This document shows positions 1 through 9,859 of a DNA stretch of 60,614 nucleotides, piece after piece. The notes beneath the pieces were generated by a model. It was given only the letters and a program-made list of their open reading frames with translations, had not been told where the DNA came from and ran no database searches. Within the stretch, counting starts at the first letter, position 1; the number at the start of each line of letters is the position of its first letter. The position numbers and the translations under genes were made by a program. Origin of the DNA: Alphaproteobacteria bacterium (GTDB taxonomy: Bacteria > Pseudomonadota > Alphaproteobacteria > JACAEB01); assembly GCA_024236075.1 (NCBI GenBank), contig JACKLE010000010.1:1-60614 (forward strand), given 5' to 3'.

Positions 1-1
1 C

Positions 2-892
2 GAGCGCGCCGAGCATCCCATTCTGCGCAAGCCCTCTTGGATTCGCGTGCGCGCCCCGACATCTCCCGAATACCGCCGCACGCGCGACGTGCTGCGGTCC
101 GAGGGGCTGGTCACGGTCTGCGAGGAAGCCGCCTGCCCCAATGTCGGCGAGTGCTGGGCGAAGGCCCACGCAACCATGATGATCATGGGCGAGATCTGCA
201 CTCGCGCCTGCGCCTTCTGCAATGTCCGCACGGGCCTGCCGCAGCCCCTCGACTCCGACGAGCCGGTACGGGTCGCCGAGGCGGTCGCCCGGCTCGGCTT
301 GTCGCACGTCGTCATCACCTCCGTCGACCGGGACGATCTCGACGATGGGGGGGCGGGTCACTTCGCCGCGACGATCGCGGCGATCCGCGCACGGACGCCC
401 TCGACGACCGTCGAAGTCCTGACGCCCGACTTCTTGCGCAAGGAAGGCGCGCTCGACAAGGTCATCGCCGCCGGGCCGGACGTCTTCAACCACAATCTGG
501 AGACCGTGCCGCGCCTCTATCTCGCCGTTCGGCCGGGCGCGCGCTACTACCAGTCGCTGCGCCTACTCGAGCGCGCGAAGGAACTCTCGCCGGGCCAGTT
601 CACCAAATCGGGCCTCATGGTCGGGCTCGGCGAGGAGCGCGCGGAGATCATGCAGGTGATGGACGATCTGCGCAGCGCCGGCGTCGATTTCCTCACCATC
701 GGCCAATATCTCCAGCCGACGCGCCGCCACCATCCGGTTGCGCGCTTCGTGACGCCGGACGAATTCAAGGCCTATGAATCGATCGCCCGGGCCAAGGGCT
801 TCCTCATGGTCTCGGCGAGCCCGCTGACGCGCTCCTCCTATCACGCGGGCGAGGACTTTCTCGCGCTCAAGGCGGCGCGCCTCGCGCGCTGA
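2..892 (+). CDS. lipA: Lipoyl synthase LipA, 5' end outside window
   Basis: Radical-SAM enzyme that inserts two sulfur atoms into the octanoyl group carried by lipoyl domains of 2-oxoacid dehydrogenases and the glycine cleavage H protein, acting in the cytoplasm. The open frame runs in from the window edge; its first visible residues already match the LipA N-terminal region (motif KPSWIRVRAPTS), so roughly 20-30 residues are missing. Both iron-sulfur signatures are present: the auxiliary cluster CEEAACPNVGEC (Cx4Cx5C) and the radical-SAM motif CTRACAFC (Cx3Cx2C). The 3' end carries the typical SSYHAGED stretch. The next gene follows after 15 bp on the same strand, as is usual in alphaproteobacteria. 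The GTG at 47 is an internal codon and not the start. Family call is secure. Confidence 0.96.
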   Translation, partial: ERAEHPILRKPSWIRVRAPTSPEYRRTRDVLRSEGLVTVCEEAACPNVGECWAKAHATMMIMGEICTRACAFCNVRTGLPQPLDSDEPVRVAEAVARLGLSHVVITSVDRDDLDDGGAGHFAATIAAIRARTPSTTVEVLTPDFLRKEGALDKVIAAGPDVFNHNLETVPRLYLAVRPGARYYQSLRLLERAKELSPGQFTKSGLMVGLGEERAEIMQVMDDLRSAGVDFLTIGQYLQPTRRHHPVARFVTPDEFKAYESIARAKGFLMVSASPLTRSSYHAGEDFLALKAARLAR

Positions 893-907
893 AGGAAGGC
901 CGGCCGG

Positions 908-1390
908 ATGCCTCAGATCACGGAACGACGCGAGCTGCCTTTCCGGCCTGCGGACATGTTCGCCTTCGTCGCCGACATCGAGCGCTATTCCGAATTCCTC
1001 AAATGGTGCGATGGCGTCGTCGTGCATGCGCGCGAGAGCGAGGGCGACCGCAAGATCGTCACCGCCGAGATGAACGTCCGCGTGAAGATGTTCACCGAGC
1101 GCTTCCTGACTCGCGTGACGCTCGATGCCGGTTCGCGGACGATCGAGGTCGACTACATCGAGGGTCCCTTCAAGCGCCTCGTCAATCGCTGGACCTTCGA
1201 GGGGCCCGAAGGCGGGCCCTGCATCGTCGGCTTCTGGATCGACTTCGAGTTCCGCAAGCCGGCCCTGCGCCTGTTCGCCGGGGTCGTTCTGCACGAGGCG
1301 GTCGATCGTCTCGTGTCCGCGTTCGTGCGCCGCGCATATCGCCTCTACGATCCAACGACGAACGTCGCCGCCCCGGCAGAGGCGAGCTGA
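908..1390 (+). CDS. RatA/COQ10-family START-domain protein
   Basis: 160-residue protein of the SRPBCC/START superfamily (coenzyme Q-binding COQ10 homologue, also annotated as RatA-family toxin). It opens with the family pattern: a short beta strand, then PADMFAFVADIERYSEFLKW, and later GPFKRLVNRW and the closing helix VLHEAVDRLVSAFVRRA. COQ10 homologues bind polyprenyl quinones and help respiratory function; the RatA ribosome-association activity is known only for some members, so no toxin role is inferred here. It sits 15 bp after lipA, a pairing conserved across alphaproteobacteria. ATG at 908 follows AAGGAAGG-like purines (893-899). Length is normal. Confidence 0.9.
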   Translation: MPQITERRELPFRPADMFAFVADIERYSEFLKWCDGVVVHARESEGDRKIVTAEMNVRVKMFTERFLTRVTLDAGSRTIEVDYIEGPFKRLVNRWTFEGPEGGPCIVGFWIDFEFRKPALRLFAGVVLHEAVDRLVSAFVRRAYRLYDPTTNVAAPAEAS

Positions 1391-1408
1391 CCGCTGGGAG
1401 GATTGCCA

Positions 1409-2878
1409 TTGTCGCTGCGTTGTACGGGCCTTTTCCTGGCCCTGACGGTGGCGTTGCTTGCGCCGCCCGGCGCCGCCGAGCCGTCCCGCAAGCCGAACGT
1501 CCTCGTGATCCTCGCGGACGATCTCGGGCTCGGCGACATCACCGCCTATGGCGGGCGGGTTCCGACGCCGAACATCGACCGGATCGGCCATGAGGGCGTC
1601 ATCTTCGACGCGGGATATGTGACGGCGCCGATCTGCTCGCCCTCGCGCGCCGGGCTCCTGACGGGCCGCTATCAGCAGCGCTTCGGCTTCGAGCACAATG
1701 CGCGCCCCGATCCGAAGCTTCCCGAGATCGGTCTTCCGCTCACGGAGCGCACGATCGGCGATGCCATGCGCGCGGCCGGCTACCGCACGCTGATGGTCGG
1801 CAAGTGGCACCAGGGTGCAACGGCCGAGCTCTACCCGACAAATCGCGGCTTCGACAAATTCTTCGGCGTGCTCTCCTTCGGCTCGACCTATATCGACATT
1901 GCGCGGCCTGATGTCGTCTCGCTCACCGAGGACGATTTTCGCGAGGTCTTGGGGACGGGACCGGAGACGCAAGTCTGGTCGCCGGGACCGGAGACGCGGG
2001 GGCCATACCTCGTCTACGAGGGTCCAGAGCGCACGGTCGTCCACAACGAGGACAAGTACCTCACCGAGGAGTTCGCGGCGAAAGCGGTCTCCTACATCGA
2101 GGAGAGCGCCGGCGAGCCCTTCTTCATGTATCTCGCTTTCACGGCGCCGCATTCGCCGTTCCAGGCGACGCGCAAATATTACGACCGCTTCCCCGATGCC
2201 GCGAGCAAGGTGGAGCGCGTCTATTTCGCGATGGTCAGCGCGCTCGACGATGCGGTCGGCCGCGTGCTCGACACGCTGGATGCGACCGGAATTTCCGGCG
2301 ACACGCTCGTCATCTTTCTTTCCGACAATGGCTGCGCGGCCTACCACCCCGGCATTTGCTCGTGCGAGCCGGTGCGCGGTGGCAAGCTGACCCAGTTCGA
2401 GGGGGGCATCCGCGTGCCCTTCCTGCTGCGCTGGCCGGGCCGTGTCGCGGCGGGGCAGCACTTTCCCGAGCCGGTCTCGAGCCTGGACATTCTGCCTACG
2501 GCGCTCGGGGTCGCCGGCGCGGCGCCCGACCCGGGCGTTCCCCACGACGGCGCGAACCTCTTGCCCTATCTCGACGGCACGCCCGCCGACCGCGTCCACG
2601 AGCTTCTGGTTTGGCGCAACGCGCCGGCGGCAGCAGCTCGGCTCGGCGATCTGAAGCTCGTCAAGCCGGACATGGACGCGGAGGGGGGCTATCTCTTCGA
2701 CCTTGCGGGCGATCCGCGCGAGACGCGCGACCTCTATGCAGAGAGGCCGGCGGATGTGGCGCGCCTCGAAGCCGCGCTCGCCGCCTGGCGCAAGGACAAG
2801 ATCGATCCGGCCTGGCCGGCGCGGCGGCCCGTGGTCTACCCGGTTTGCGGGCTTCCCGAGGTGCCTTTTCCGTTCTGA
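1409..2878 (+). CDS. Secreted sulfatase (formylglycine type), copy 1
   Basis: Type I sulfatase of about 489 residues that should hydrolyse sulfate esters outside the cytoplasm. A signal peptide is visible (hydrophobic run LFLALTVALLA, then APPGAAE). Metal-binding LADDLG lies near residue 37 and the formylglycine site CSPSR near residue 76, with AGLLTGR behind it. A further conserved stretch is LVIFLSDNGC, with SCEPVRGGKL following. The catalytic Cys must be converted by a formylglycine-generating enzyme, which is not in this window. Start: TTG at 1403 is only one base from GGGAGG (1396-1401), whereas TTG at 1409 has a 7-base gap, so 1409 is preferred. It is followed by a close paralogue. Substrate cannot be told from sequence. 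Confidence 0.9.
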   Translation: MSLRCTGLFLALTVALLAPPGAAEPSRKPNVLVILADDLGLGDITAYGGRVPTPNIDRIGHEGVIFDAGYVTAPICSPSRAGLLTGRYQQRFGFEHNARPDPKLPEIGLPLTERTIGDAMRAAGYRTLMVGKWHQGATAELYPTNRGFDKFFGVLSFGSTYIDIARPDVVSLTEDDFREVLGTGPETQVWSPGPETRGPYLVYEGPERTVVHNEDKYLTEEFAAKAVSYIEESAGEPFFMYLAFTAPHSPFQATRKYYDRFPDAASKVERVYFAMVSALDDAVGRVLDTLDATGISGDTLVIFLSDNGCAAYHPGICSCEPVRGGKLTQFEGGIRVPFLLRWPGRVAAGQHFPEPVSSLDILPTALGVAGAAPDPGVPHDGANLLPYLDGTPADRVHELLVWRNAPAAAARLGDLKLVKPDMDAEGGYLFDLAGDPRETRDLYAERPADVARLEAALAAWRKDKIDPAWPARRPVVYPVCGLPEVPFPF

Positions 2879-2912
2879 GCGTTTCCGCGCAGGGCATCGC
2901 GGCGGCCGACGT

Positions 2913-2947
2913 TATAATGTCATACAATCTTCCGGCCGAACGGCCGG
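2913..2947 (+). promoter_or_regulatory. Candidate promoter -10 and palindrome ahead of second sulfatase
   Basis: A perfect sigma70-like -10 hexamer TATAAT (2913-2918) lies in a short AT-rich patch, with no convincing -35 upstream. It is followed by the inverted repeat CCGGCCG-AA-CGGCCGG (2932-2947), located between the presumed transcription start and the Shine-Dalgarno sequence of the second sulfatase. This could be an operator or a leader hairpin. It suggests that the second sulfatase can be transcribed on its own. Confidence 0.35.
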
Positions 2948-2966
2948 GCGAGACCAGGGAGTGGAC

Positions 2967-4445
2967 ATGCGCGTTTCGGCAATCGTCTCCATCGCCGCGC
3001 TCGGAGCAGCGCTTTTTGCGTCGCCGGCCCTTGCTGCGGCCAAGCCCGATAGCGGCCGGCCCAACATCGTCGTCATCCTCGCCGACGATCTCGGCTATGC
3101 CGACATCTCGACCTATTCCCATCGCCTCGATACGCCCAACATCGACCGCATCGGCGAGGAGGGCGTCGTCTTCGAGGACGGCTATGTAGCGATGCCGATC
3201 TGCTCGCCGTCCCGGGCCGGGCTCATGACCGGGCGCTATCCTCAGCGCTTCGGCTTCGAGTACAACGCGCGCCAGGACGAGGCCGTGCCCGATGTCGGCC
3301 TCGACACGAAGGAGCTGACCCTAGCCGACGCTCTCAAGGCCGCGGGATACCACACCGGCGTCGTCGGCAAATGGCATCTCGGCTTCCAGGACCGCTTCTA
3401 TCCCACCAATCGCGGTTTCGACGAGTTCTTCGGCCATCTCGGCGGCGCGACCTCGTATATCGATCCCAAGAATCCCGACGCGATCAGCCTGGTTGCGGAG
3501 GATTTCAAGGAATATGGCGACATTACCGCGGCGCGCAGCTTCGAGCGCCAGAACGCCTCGCGCGCGGGCGGACGGGCCATCCTGCGGGGGCCGGACCGCG
3601 AGGTCGTCGAGAACCACCAGCAATACATCACGGATGTCTTCGGCGACGAGGCCGCGGGCTTCATTCGCCGCAATGCGAAGGAGCCCTTCTTCCTCTATGC
3701 GGCCTTCAATGCGCCGCACGATCCCTTCCAGGTGACGAAGAAGTACTACGACCGCTTTGCGAATGTGGCGAGCAGGACGGAGCGCGTCTATCTCGCCATG
3801 GTCTCGGCGCTCGACGACGCCGTCGGCAATATCCTGGAGGCTCTCGACGAAACGGGTGTCGCGGACAACACGCTCGTGATCTTCCTCTCCGACAATGGGT
3901 GCGCGGCCTATATTCCGGGCCACTGCTCGTGCGAGCCGCTCTCAGGGGGCAAGCTCACCTATTACGAGGGCGGCGTGCGCGTGCCGTTCGTGCTGCGCTG
4001 GCCGTCGCGCGTTCCGGCGGGCCAGCGCATCGCGATTCCGGTCTCCTCGCTCGACATCATGCCGACGGCGGTCGCCGCGGCGGGCGGCGCGCTCCCGGCC
4101 GACCGGGCCTATGACGGCAACAATCTTCTGCCCTATCTCGAAGGACAGCCGGCCGAGACCATCCATGCGCGTCTCGTCTGGCGCGCCGCCCCCTCGATCG
4201 CCATTCGCGAGGGCCAGTACAAGCTCATCAAGCTCGACCACAACGTTCCCGGCGGCTTCCTCTATGACCTTTCGGCCGATCCCAAGGAGCACAACGACAT
4301 CTCTGCCGCGCACCCCGAAGTGGTGAAGAAGCTCGAAGCCACGCTCGCCGACTGGGAGAAGATCACCGGCCCGCCCGCATGGCTCGGACGCGATCCGGTC
4401 GCCTATTCCGTATGCGGAATCGAGCCCGTCGGCTTTCCTCCGTGA
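2967..4445 (+). CDS. Secreted sulfatase (formylglycine type), copy 2
   Basis: 492-residue sulfatase, clearly paralogous to the preceding gene: the two share long near-identical stretches around LADDLG, the formylglycine site CSPSRAGLMTGR, LVIFLSDNGC and the C-terminal end. A classic signal peptide (VSAIVSIAALGAALFASPALAAA) predicts export. ATG at 2967 has AGGGAG (2956-2961) five bases upstream; the open frame extends further left, but that extension lacks sulfatase homology. Shared surface residues suggest related substrates, but loops around residues 150-190 differ (one copy has PETQVWSPGPETRG, the other AARSFERQNASRAGG), so specificities may have diverged. It ends four bases before the convergent cinA stop. 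Confidence 0.91.
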   Translation: MRVSAIVSIAALGAALFASPALAAAKPDSGRPNIVVILADDLGYADISTYSHRLDTPNIDRIGEEGVVFEDGYVAMPICSPSRAGLMTGRYPQRFGFEYNARQDEAVPDVGLDTKELTLADALKAAGYHTGVVGKWHLGFQDRFYPTNRGFDEFFGHLGGATSYIDPKNPDAISLVAEDFKEYGDITAARSFERQNASRAGGRAILRGPDREVVENHQQYITDVFGDEAAGFIRRNAKEPFFLYAAFNAPHDPFQVTKKYYDRFANVASRTERVYLAMVSALDDAVGNILEALDETGVADNTLVIFLSDNGCAAYIPGHCSCEPLSGGKLTYYEGGVRVPFVLRWPSRVPAGQRIAIPVSSLDIMPTAVAAAGGALPADRAYDGNNLLPYLEGQPAETIHARLVWRAAPSIAIREGQYKLIKLDHNVPGGFLYDLSADPKEHNDISAAHPEVVKKLEATLADWEKITGPPAWLGRDPVAYSVCGIEPVGFPP

Positions 4446-4449
4446 CCGC

Positions 4450-4962
4450 CTAGGCGAGGCGGGGCGCCTCGATCTGGGCGTGCAGCAACGCGAGGGCCTC
4501 GGCGACGCTCGCCAGCCTGACGGCCGTGCGGCAGCGATCGCCGAGCCGCAGCTCCTTGTGCACGGTCTCGCCGCCGCGCCGCGCCGAGGCGATATGCACG
4601 AGGCCCACCGGCCGCTCGGGGCTTCCTCCGCCCGGCCCAGCGATGCCCGTGAGCGCGACGGAGGCATCGACTCCCGCGCGCGCCAGCGCGCCCTCCGCCA
4701 TGGCGCGCGCGACCGCCTCGCTGACCGCGCCATGGGTGCGCAGCGTATCGACGGGAACGCCGAGGGCCTCGGCCTTCGCCCGGTTCGAATAGGTGACGTA
4801 GCCCCGCTCGAAGACGGCCGAGGAGCCGGCGATCTCGGTAAGAAGGCCCGAGACCAGGCCGCCCGTGCAGGACTCGGCCGTGGCGATGAGCAGCCCCTTG
4901 CTCTTGGCGGAGACGATCAGCGCTTCGGCGGCGGCGATGAGGGATGGCGAGAACATCGGCAT
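4450..4962 (-). CDS. pncC: CinA C-terminal-type NMN amidohydrolase (PncC)
   Basis: 170-residue stand-alone CinA domain that deamidates nicotinamide mononucleotide in pyridine nucleotide recycling. Family motifs are intact: TAESCTGGLVSGLLTEIAGSS, GGYVTYSN-like RGYVTYSNRAK, HGAVSE, and TGIAGPGGGSPERPVG. Start ATG at 4962 lies one base beyond the stop of pgpA (4964-4966), so it is probably translationally coupled; ATG at 4956 is an alternative. It is the last gene of the minus-strand run ispDF-pgpA-cinA and converges on the second sulfatase. Confidence 0.93.
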   Translation of the reverse strand: MPMFSPSLIAAAEALIVSAKSKGLLIATAESCTGGLVSGLLTEIAGSSAVFERGYVTYSNRAKAEALGVPVDTLRTHGAVSEAVARAMAEGALARAGVDASVALTGIAGPGGGSPERPVGLVHIASARRGGETVHKELRLGDRCRTAVRLASVAEALALLHAQIEAPRLA

Positions 4963-4963
4963 C

Positions 4964-5467
4964 TCAGCCCGGCAGGCGGGCCGCGCCCGCAAGGACAAGC
5001 CCCGCGGCAAGGCCGCACAGCAGATCGTCGGCGAGAAGACCCAGCCAGCGCGGCCGGAGCGACCGCAACCGGTTGAGCGGCCAAGGCCGCGCCATGATCA
5101 GGACGCGGAAGAGAACGAAGGCGGCCGCGATCCACGCTGGGCCCGCGTGCTTCACGAAGGCGAAGAGCGGCACGAGCGCCACCGTCTGGCCGAACGCCTC
5201 GTCGATGACGATGCAGCGCGTGTCGTCCCAATCGGGATCGGATTGCCCGATGCTCCAGGCGGCGCAGCCGAGGAGGACGAGGGAGCCGGCGAGGACGAGC
5301 GCCGGACCGCCGAGCGCCGCGAGCGCCCATGCGGGCGGCAGAGCGGCGGCCGATGCGGCCGCGCCCGCCACCCAGGGAAAGCCGCCTATGGGACCGAGGC
5401 TCGCAAGCCGCGCGGGCAGCGGCGAGCGCGCTACGGCCTCGTGTCCGGGCATCGGATAGGGAACCAT
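4964..5467 (-). CDS. pgpA: Phosphatidylglycerophosphatase A
   Basis: 167-residue inner-membrane lipid phosphatase that dephosphorylates phosphatidylglycerol phosphate. The PgpA/YutG signature is visible: DDTRCIVIDEAFGQ (metal-binding acidic residues), FVLFRVLIMARPWPLNRL and GLLADDLLCGLAAG near the C terminus. Three to four hydrophobic segments fit the family. ATG at 5467 gives a normal length; an internal ATG at 5452 is possible. It lies between ispDF (65 bp away) and cinA (one base), all on the minus strand. Confidence 0.92.
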   Translation of the reverse strand: MVPYPMPGHEAVARSPLPARLASLGPIGGFPWVAGAAASAAALPPAWALAALGGPALVLAGSLVLLGCAAWSIGQSDPDWDDTRCIVIDEAFGQTVALVPLFAFVKHAGPAWIAAAFVLFRVLIMARPWPLNRLRSLRPRWLGLLADDLLCGLAAGLVLAGAARLPG

Positions 5468-5532
5468 GACCGGTTCCTCGCACTCTATACGGATGAAACG
5501 GGCACCCCACGGCCCGCTCTATGGGGAGCCTA

Positions 5533-6726
5533 TCACGAGGACGGTGCGGGAAGGTAGACGGTCGCGACCGCCTGGGCCGCGATTCCCTCGCCGCGCCCGA
5601 GGAAGCCGAGCCTCTCGGTGGTCGTCGCCTTGACGGAGACGCGGCCGGCATCGACGGCGAGGATGCTCGCGATCGTCTCGCGCATGGCCGCCGCATGCGG
5701 CGCGATGCGCGGGCGCTCGCAGAGCACGGTCACGTCGGCATGGAGCAGCCGGCCGGATCGGGCGGCAAGGAGCGAGGCCGCGTGCGCGAGAAAGAGGCGC
5801 GAGGGCGCGCCGCGCCAGCGCTCGTCCGAGGGCGGAAAATGCACGCCGATATCGCCCTCCGCGAGCGCGCCGAGAATGGCGTCGGTGAGGGCGTGCAGCA
5901 CGACATCGGCGTCCGAGTGGCCGAGGAGGCCCTCGTCGTGGGGGATGCGCACGCCGCCGAGCACGACGGCGGTTCCCGGTCCGAAGCGGTGGACATCGAC
6001 GCCGAGGCCCGTGCGCGTCCCGCTCGCCGGACCGATCCCCCGGCCGAGGAGCGCCTCGGCGAGGAGAAAGTCCTCTGCCGTCGTGATCTTCATGGCCTCG
6101 GCCGCGCCCTCGACGAGGACGACGTCGAGGCCCGCCTCCTCGGCGAGCGCGGCGTCGTCCGTCGCGTCGCGCCCCTCGGCCGCGGCGCGCCGGTGCGCGG
6201 CGAGGAGCGGGGCGAAGCGGAAGGCCTGCGGTGTCTGCGCCCGATAGAGCGCTTCCCGCGAAACGGTCGCCGCGATCCGGCTCGGCAGGCTCCCGCCAGC
6301 CTGCTTCAGCGTGTCGGGGAGGGCGAGCGCCGGCACGGCGCCGTCATGCTCGGCAAGCGCGGCGAGAACCCGAGCGATCACCGACGGCGGCAGGAGCGGG
6401 CGCGCGGCATCGTGAACGAGCACGTGGTCCGGCGGATCGGCGGCGAGCGCCTCGAGCGCGTTGCGGACGGAGGCCTGCCGCGAGGCGCCGCCCGGCACCG
6501 GCGGGCGCAAGGCGAGCCCGGCGGTCGCGCGCCGATAGGCCTCCTCGTCGGCCGGATGGATCGCGACGACAAGCTCTGAGATGCCGGGGCTAGCAAGGAA
6601 CGGCTCGATCGCCCGCCGCAGAACCGGCACGCCGCCGAGCAGCCGGTATTGCTTGGGGCCGTCGGCGGGACTGCCGGCTCGCTCGCCCCGGCCGGCGGCG
6701 ACGATCACGGCGGCGGTGCGAGCCAT
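5533..6726 (-). CDS. ispDF: Bifunctional IspD-IspF (MEP isoprenoid pathway)
   Basis: 397-residue fusion of 2-C-methylerythritol 4-phosphate cytidylyltransferase (residues about 1-225) and 2-C-methylerythritol 2,4-cyclodiphosphate synthase (about 235-397), making steps 3 and 5 of the MEP pathway. IspD shows VAAGRGERAG and PKQYRLLGG; IspF shows GLGVDVHRFG, HSDADVVLHALTDAILGAL, GDIGVHFPPSD and the C-terminal TTTERLGFLGRGEGIAAQA. The open frame extends 48 residues upstream, but ATG at 6726 starts exactly at the family N terminus. The fusion is typical of alphaproteobacteria. It is divergent from ntrB across 266 bp. Confidence 0.96.
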   Translation of the reverse strand: MARTAAVIVAAGRGERAGSPADGPKQYRLLGGVPVLRRAIEPFLASPGISELVVAIHPADEEAYRRATAGLALRPPVPGGASRQASVRNALEALAADPPDHVLVHDAARPLLPPSVIARVLAALAEHDGAVPALALPDTLKQAGGSLPSRIAATVSREALYRAQTPQAFRFAPLLAAHRRAAAEGRDATDDAALAEEAGLDVVLVEGAAEAMKITTAEDFLLAEALLGRGIGPASGTRTGLGVDVHRFGPGTAVVLGGVRIPHDEGLLGHSDADVVLHALTDAILGALAEGDIGVHFPPSDERWRGAPSRLFLAHAASLLAARSGRLLHADVTVLCERPRIAPHAAAMRETIASILAVDAGRVSVKATTTERLGFLGRGEGIAAQAVATVYLPAPSS

Positions 6727-6992
6727 TCGCTGGGCCCTTGAAGGCGGGAATCGAAGCGCGGTGACGAGAAACCTAGCCGCCGGACGGGCACCGGCCAAGC
6801 CATGCGACATCGCGTCTCGACGGTTGGGTGCCGCCGAGTCATGGCTGAAGCGTTGTTTGCACTGCGACAAGCGGGTATGATCTGCCTAAGCCTTGAGCGT
6901 CCTGCTGAAAGCATTGGCAGGGACATGGGGTAAGGGGCTCTGTTGCCGGCGCAAGTGCGATCCGACCGGCAGGGAGTAGATGGGGTGAGCGT

Positions 6993-8141
6993 GTGGATGT
7001 GACAGCCGATTGGGCCGGCGCGCGTGCCGGCCCGGACAAGGAAAGCAGAGGGCCGGCGCCCGAGGCGCTCCTGTCCGCGATTCCGCATCCTTTGTTCGTG
7101 ATCGGCGAGGACGGCACGTTTCTGTTCGCCAACGACGCCGCGCAATCCTTCTTTCAGATGAGCGGCCGGGTGCTCTCACGGCGCCGGCTCGTCGACGTGC
7201 TGCCCTTCGCAAGCCCGCTCGCCGCCTTGGTCGCTCAGGTCGCGAGCCTGCGCGCCTCCATGAGCGAATACGGCATCGCGCTGGACGGTCCGCGCTTCGG
7301 CCGGAGGACGGTGGACGCGCAGGTGGTTCCGCTCGGCGATGCGCGCGACGGCGTCCTCGTGCTGCTGCAGGAGCGCTCGATCGCCCAGCGCATGACGGAG
7401 CAGCTGACGCAGCGCGGTGCGGTGCGTTCCATCACCGGCATGGCGGCGCTGCTGGCGCACGAGATCAAGAACCCTCTGTCGGGCATTCGCGGCGCCGCGC
7501 AGCTCCTCGAATCCAACGTGACGGCCGACGACAAGTCGCTGACCCAGCTCATCTGCGAGGAGACCGACCGCGTCGTCACGCTCGTCGACCGCATGGAGGC
7601 GTTCAGCGACGCCGGGCGCTTCAGCCCCGAGCCCGTCAACATTCACCAGGTGCTGGAGCGGGTTCGTCTCAGCGCGCAGGCAGGCTTCGCCTCGGCGATC
7701 GCCTTCATCGAGGACTACGATCCCTCGCTTCCGCCCGTGTGGGGCGAGCGCGACCGGCTGATCCAGGTGTTCCTGAACCTCGTGAAGAACGCGGCCGAGG
7801 CGCTGAGCGAGACCGAGGGCGGGACGATCGTGCTCGCCACGGCCTACCGGCCGGGCGTCCGCCTCTCGGTGCCCGGATCGCCCGCGCGGATCAACCTGCC
7901 GCTCGAAGTATCGGTGCGGGACAACGGGCCGGGCGTGCCGGACGACATCCGGCCGCATCTCTTCGATCCCTTCATCACCTCCAAGCCCCAAGGCTCTGGC
8001 CTCGGTCTTGCCCTGGTCGCCAAGATCGTCGGCGACCATGGCGGTGTCATCGAATGCGACTCCGAGCCCGGCGAAACGGTGTTCCGCATGCGGCTTCCCA
8101 TGGCGCCGCCCCTGCCGAGTGGAGTGGGCACGGCGTCCTAG
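6993..8141 (+). CDS. ntrB: Nitrogen regulation sensor histidine kinase NtrB (GlnL)
   Basis: 382-residue cytoplasmic kinase/phosphatase that controls NtrC according to nitrogen status via PII. Layout: PAS-like sensor (about 20-125), HisKA with phospho-acceptor H156 in LLAHEIKNPLSGIRG, and HATPase_c with N box (NLVKNAAEAL, about 260), DNGPGVPDDI and GSGLGLALV. No membrane segments. GTG at 6993 has GGGGTGA (6982-6988) upstream; a second in-frame GTG at 6999 is possible. ntrC follows after 22 bp. In many alphaproteobacteria dusB/nifR3 is immediately upstream; here ispDF lies divergently instead. Confidence 0.95.
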   Translation: MDVTADWAGARAGPDKESRGPAPEALLSAIPHPLFVIGEDGTFLFANDAAQSFFQMSGRVLSRRRLVDVLPFASPLAALVAQVASLRASMSEYGIALDGPRFGRRTVDAQVVPLGDARDGVLVLLQERSIAQRMTEQLTQRGAVRSITGMAALLAHEIKNPLSGIRGAAQLLESNVTADDKSLTQLICEETDRVVTLVDRMEAFSDAGRFSPEPVNIHQVLERVRLSAQAGFASAIAFIEDYDPSLPPVWGERDRLIQVFLNLVKNAAEALSETEGGTIVLATAYRPGVRLSVPGSPARINLPLEVSVRDNGPGVPDDIRPHLFDPFITSKPQGSGLGLALVAKIVGDHGGVIECDSEPGETVFRMRLPMAPPLPSGVGTAS

Positions 8142-8163
8142 AATGAGAAACGGCGAGTAGCGC

Positions 8164-9618
<1,455 letters not shown>

Positions 9619-9859
9619 CTCGGCAACAATGCGGTTGAAATGTCGCAGTTTCGCGGGCAAGCTCCGCCCGACGGAACGGAAAAGAGCCGTATCGGCCCAG
9701 GGGACGGGCGCCGCCGTCGCCTAGCGTGGTGATTTGGCCACGATGCGGGCGCCCGCCTGCCATCCTTGCGGGGAGGGGACCGGGCAACGTGCCGTCGAGG
9801 GGAGGAGCCCGGCGCACGCTGCGCCGGATGGAGAAGCCGGATCATTCGGACCGGGCCAG

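Noticed and set aside
563..2599. 678-codon open frame opposite lipA, ratA and the first sulfatase
   Set aside because: It has no recognisable domain, its residues are the Arg/Ala/Asp/Glu-rich pattern of antisense frames in GC-rich DNA, and the plus-strand genes under it are certain.
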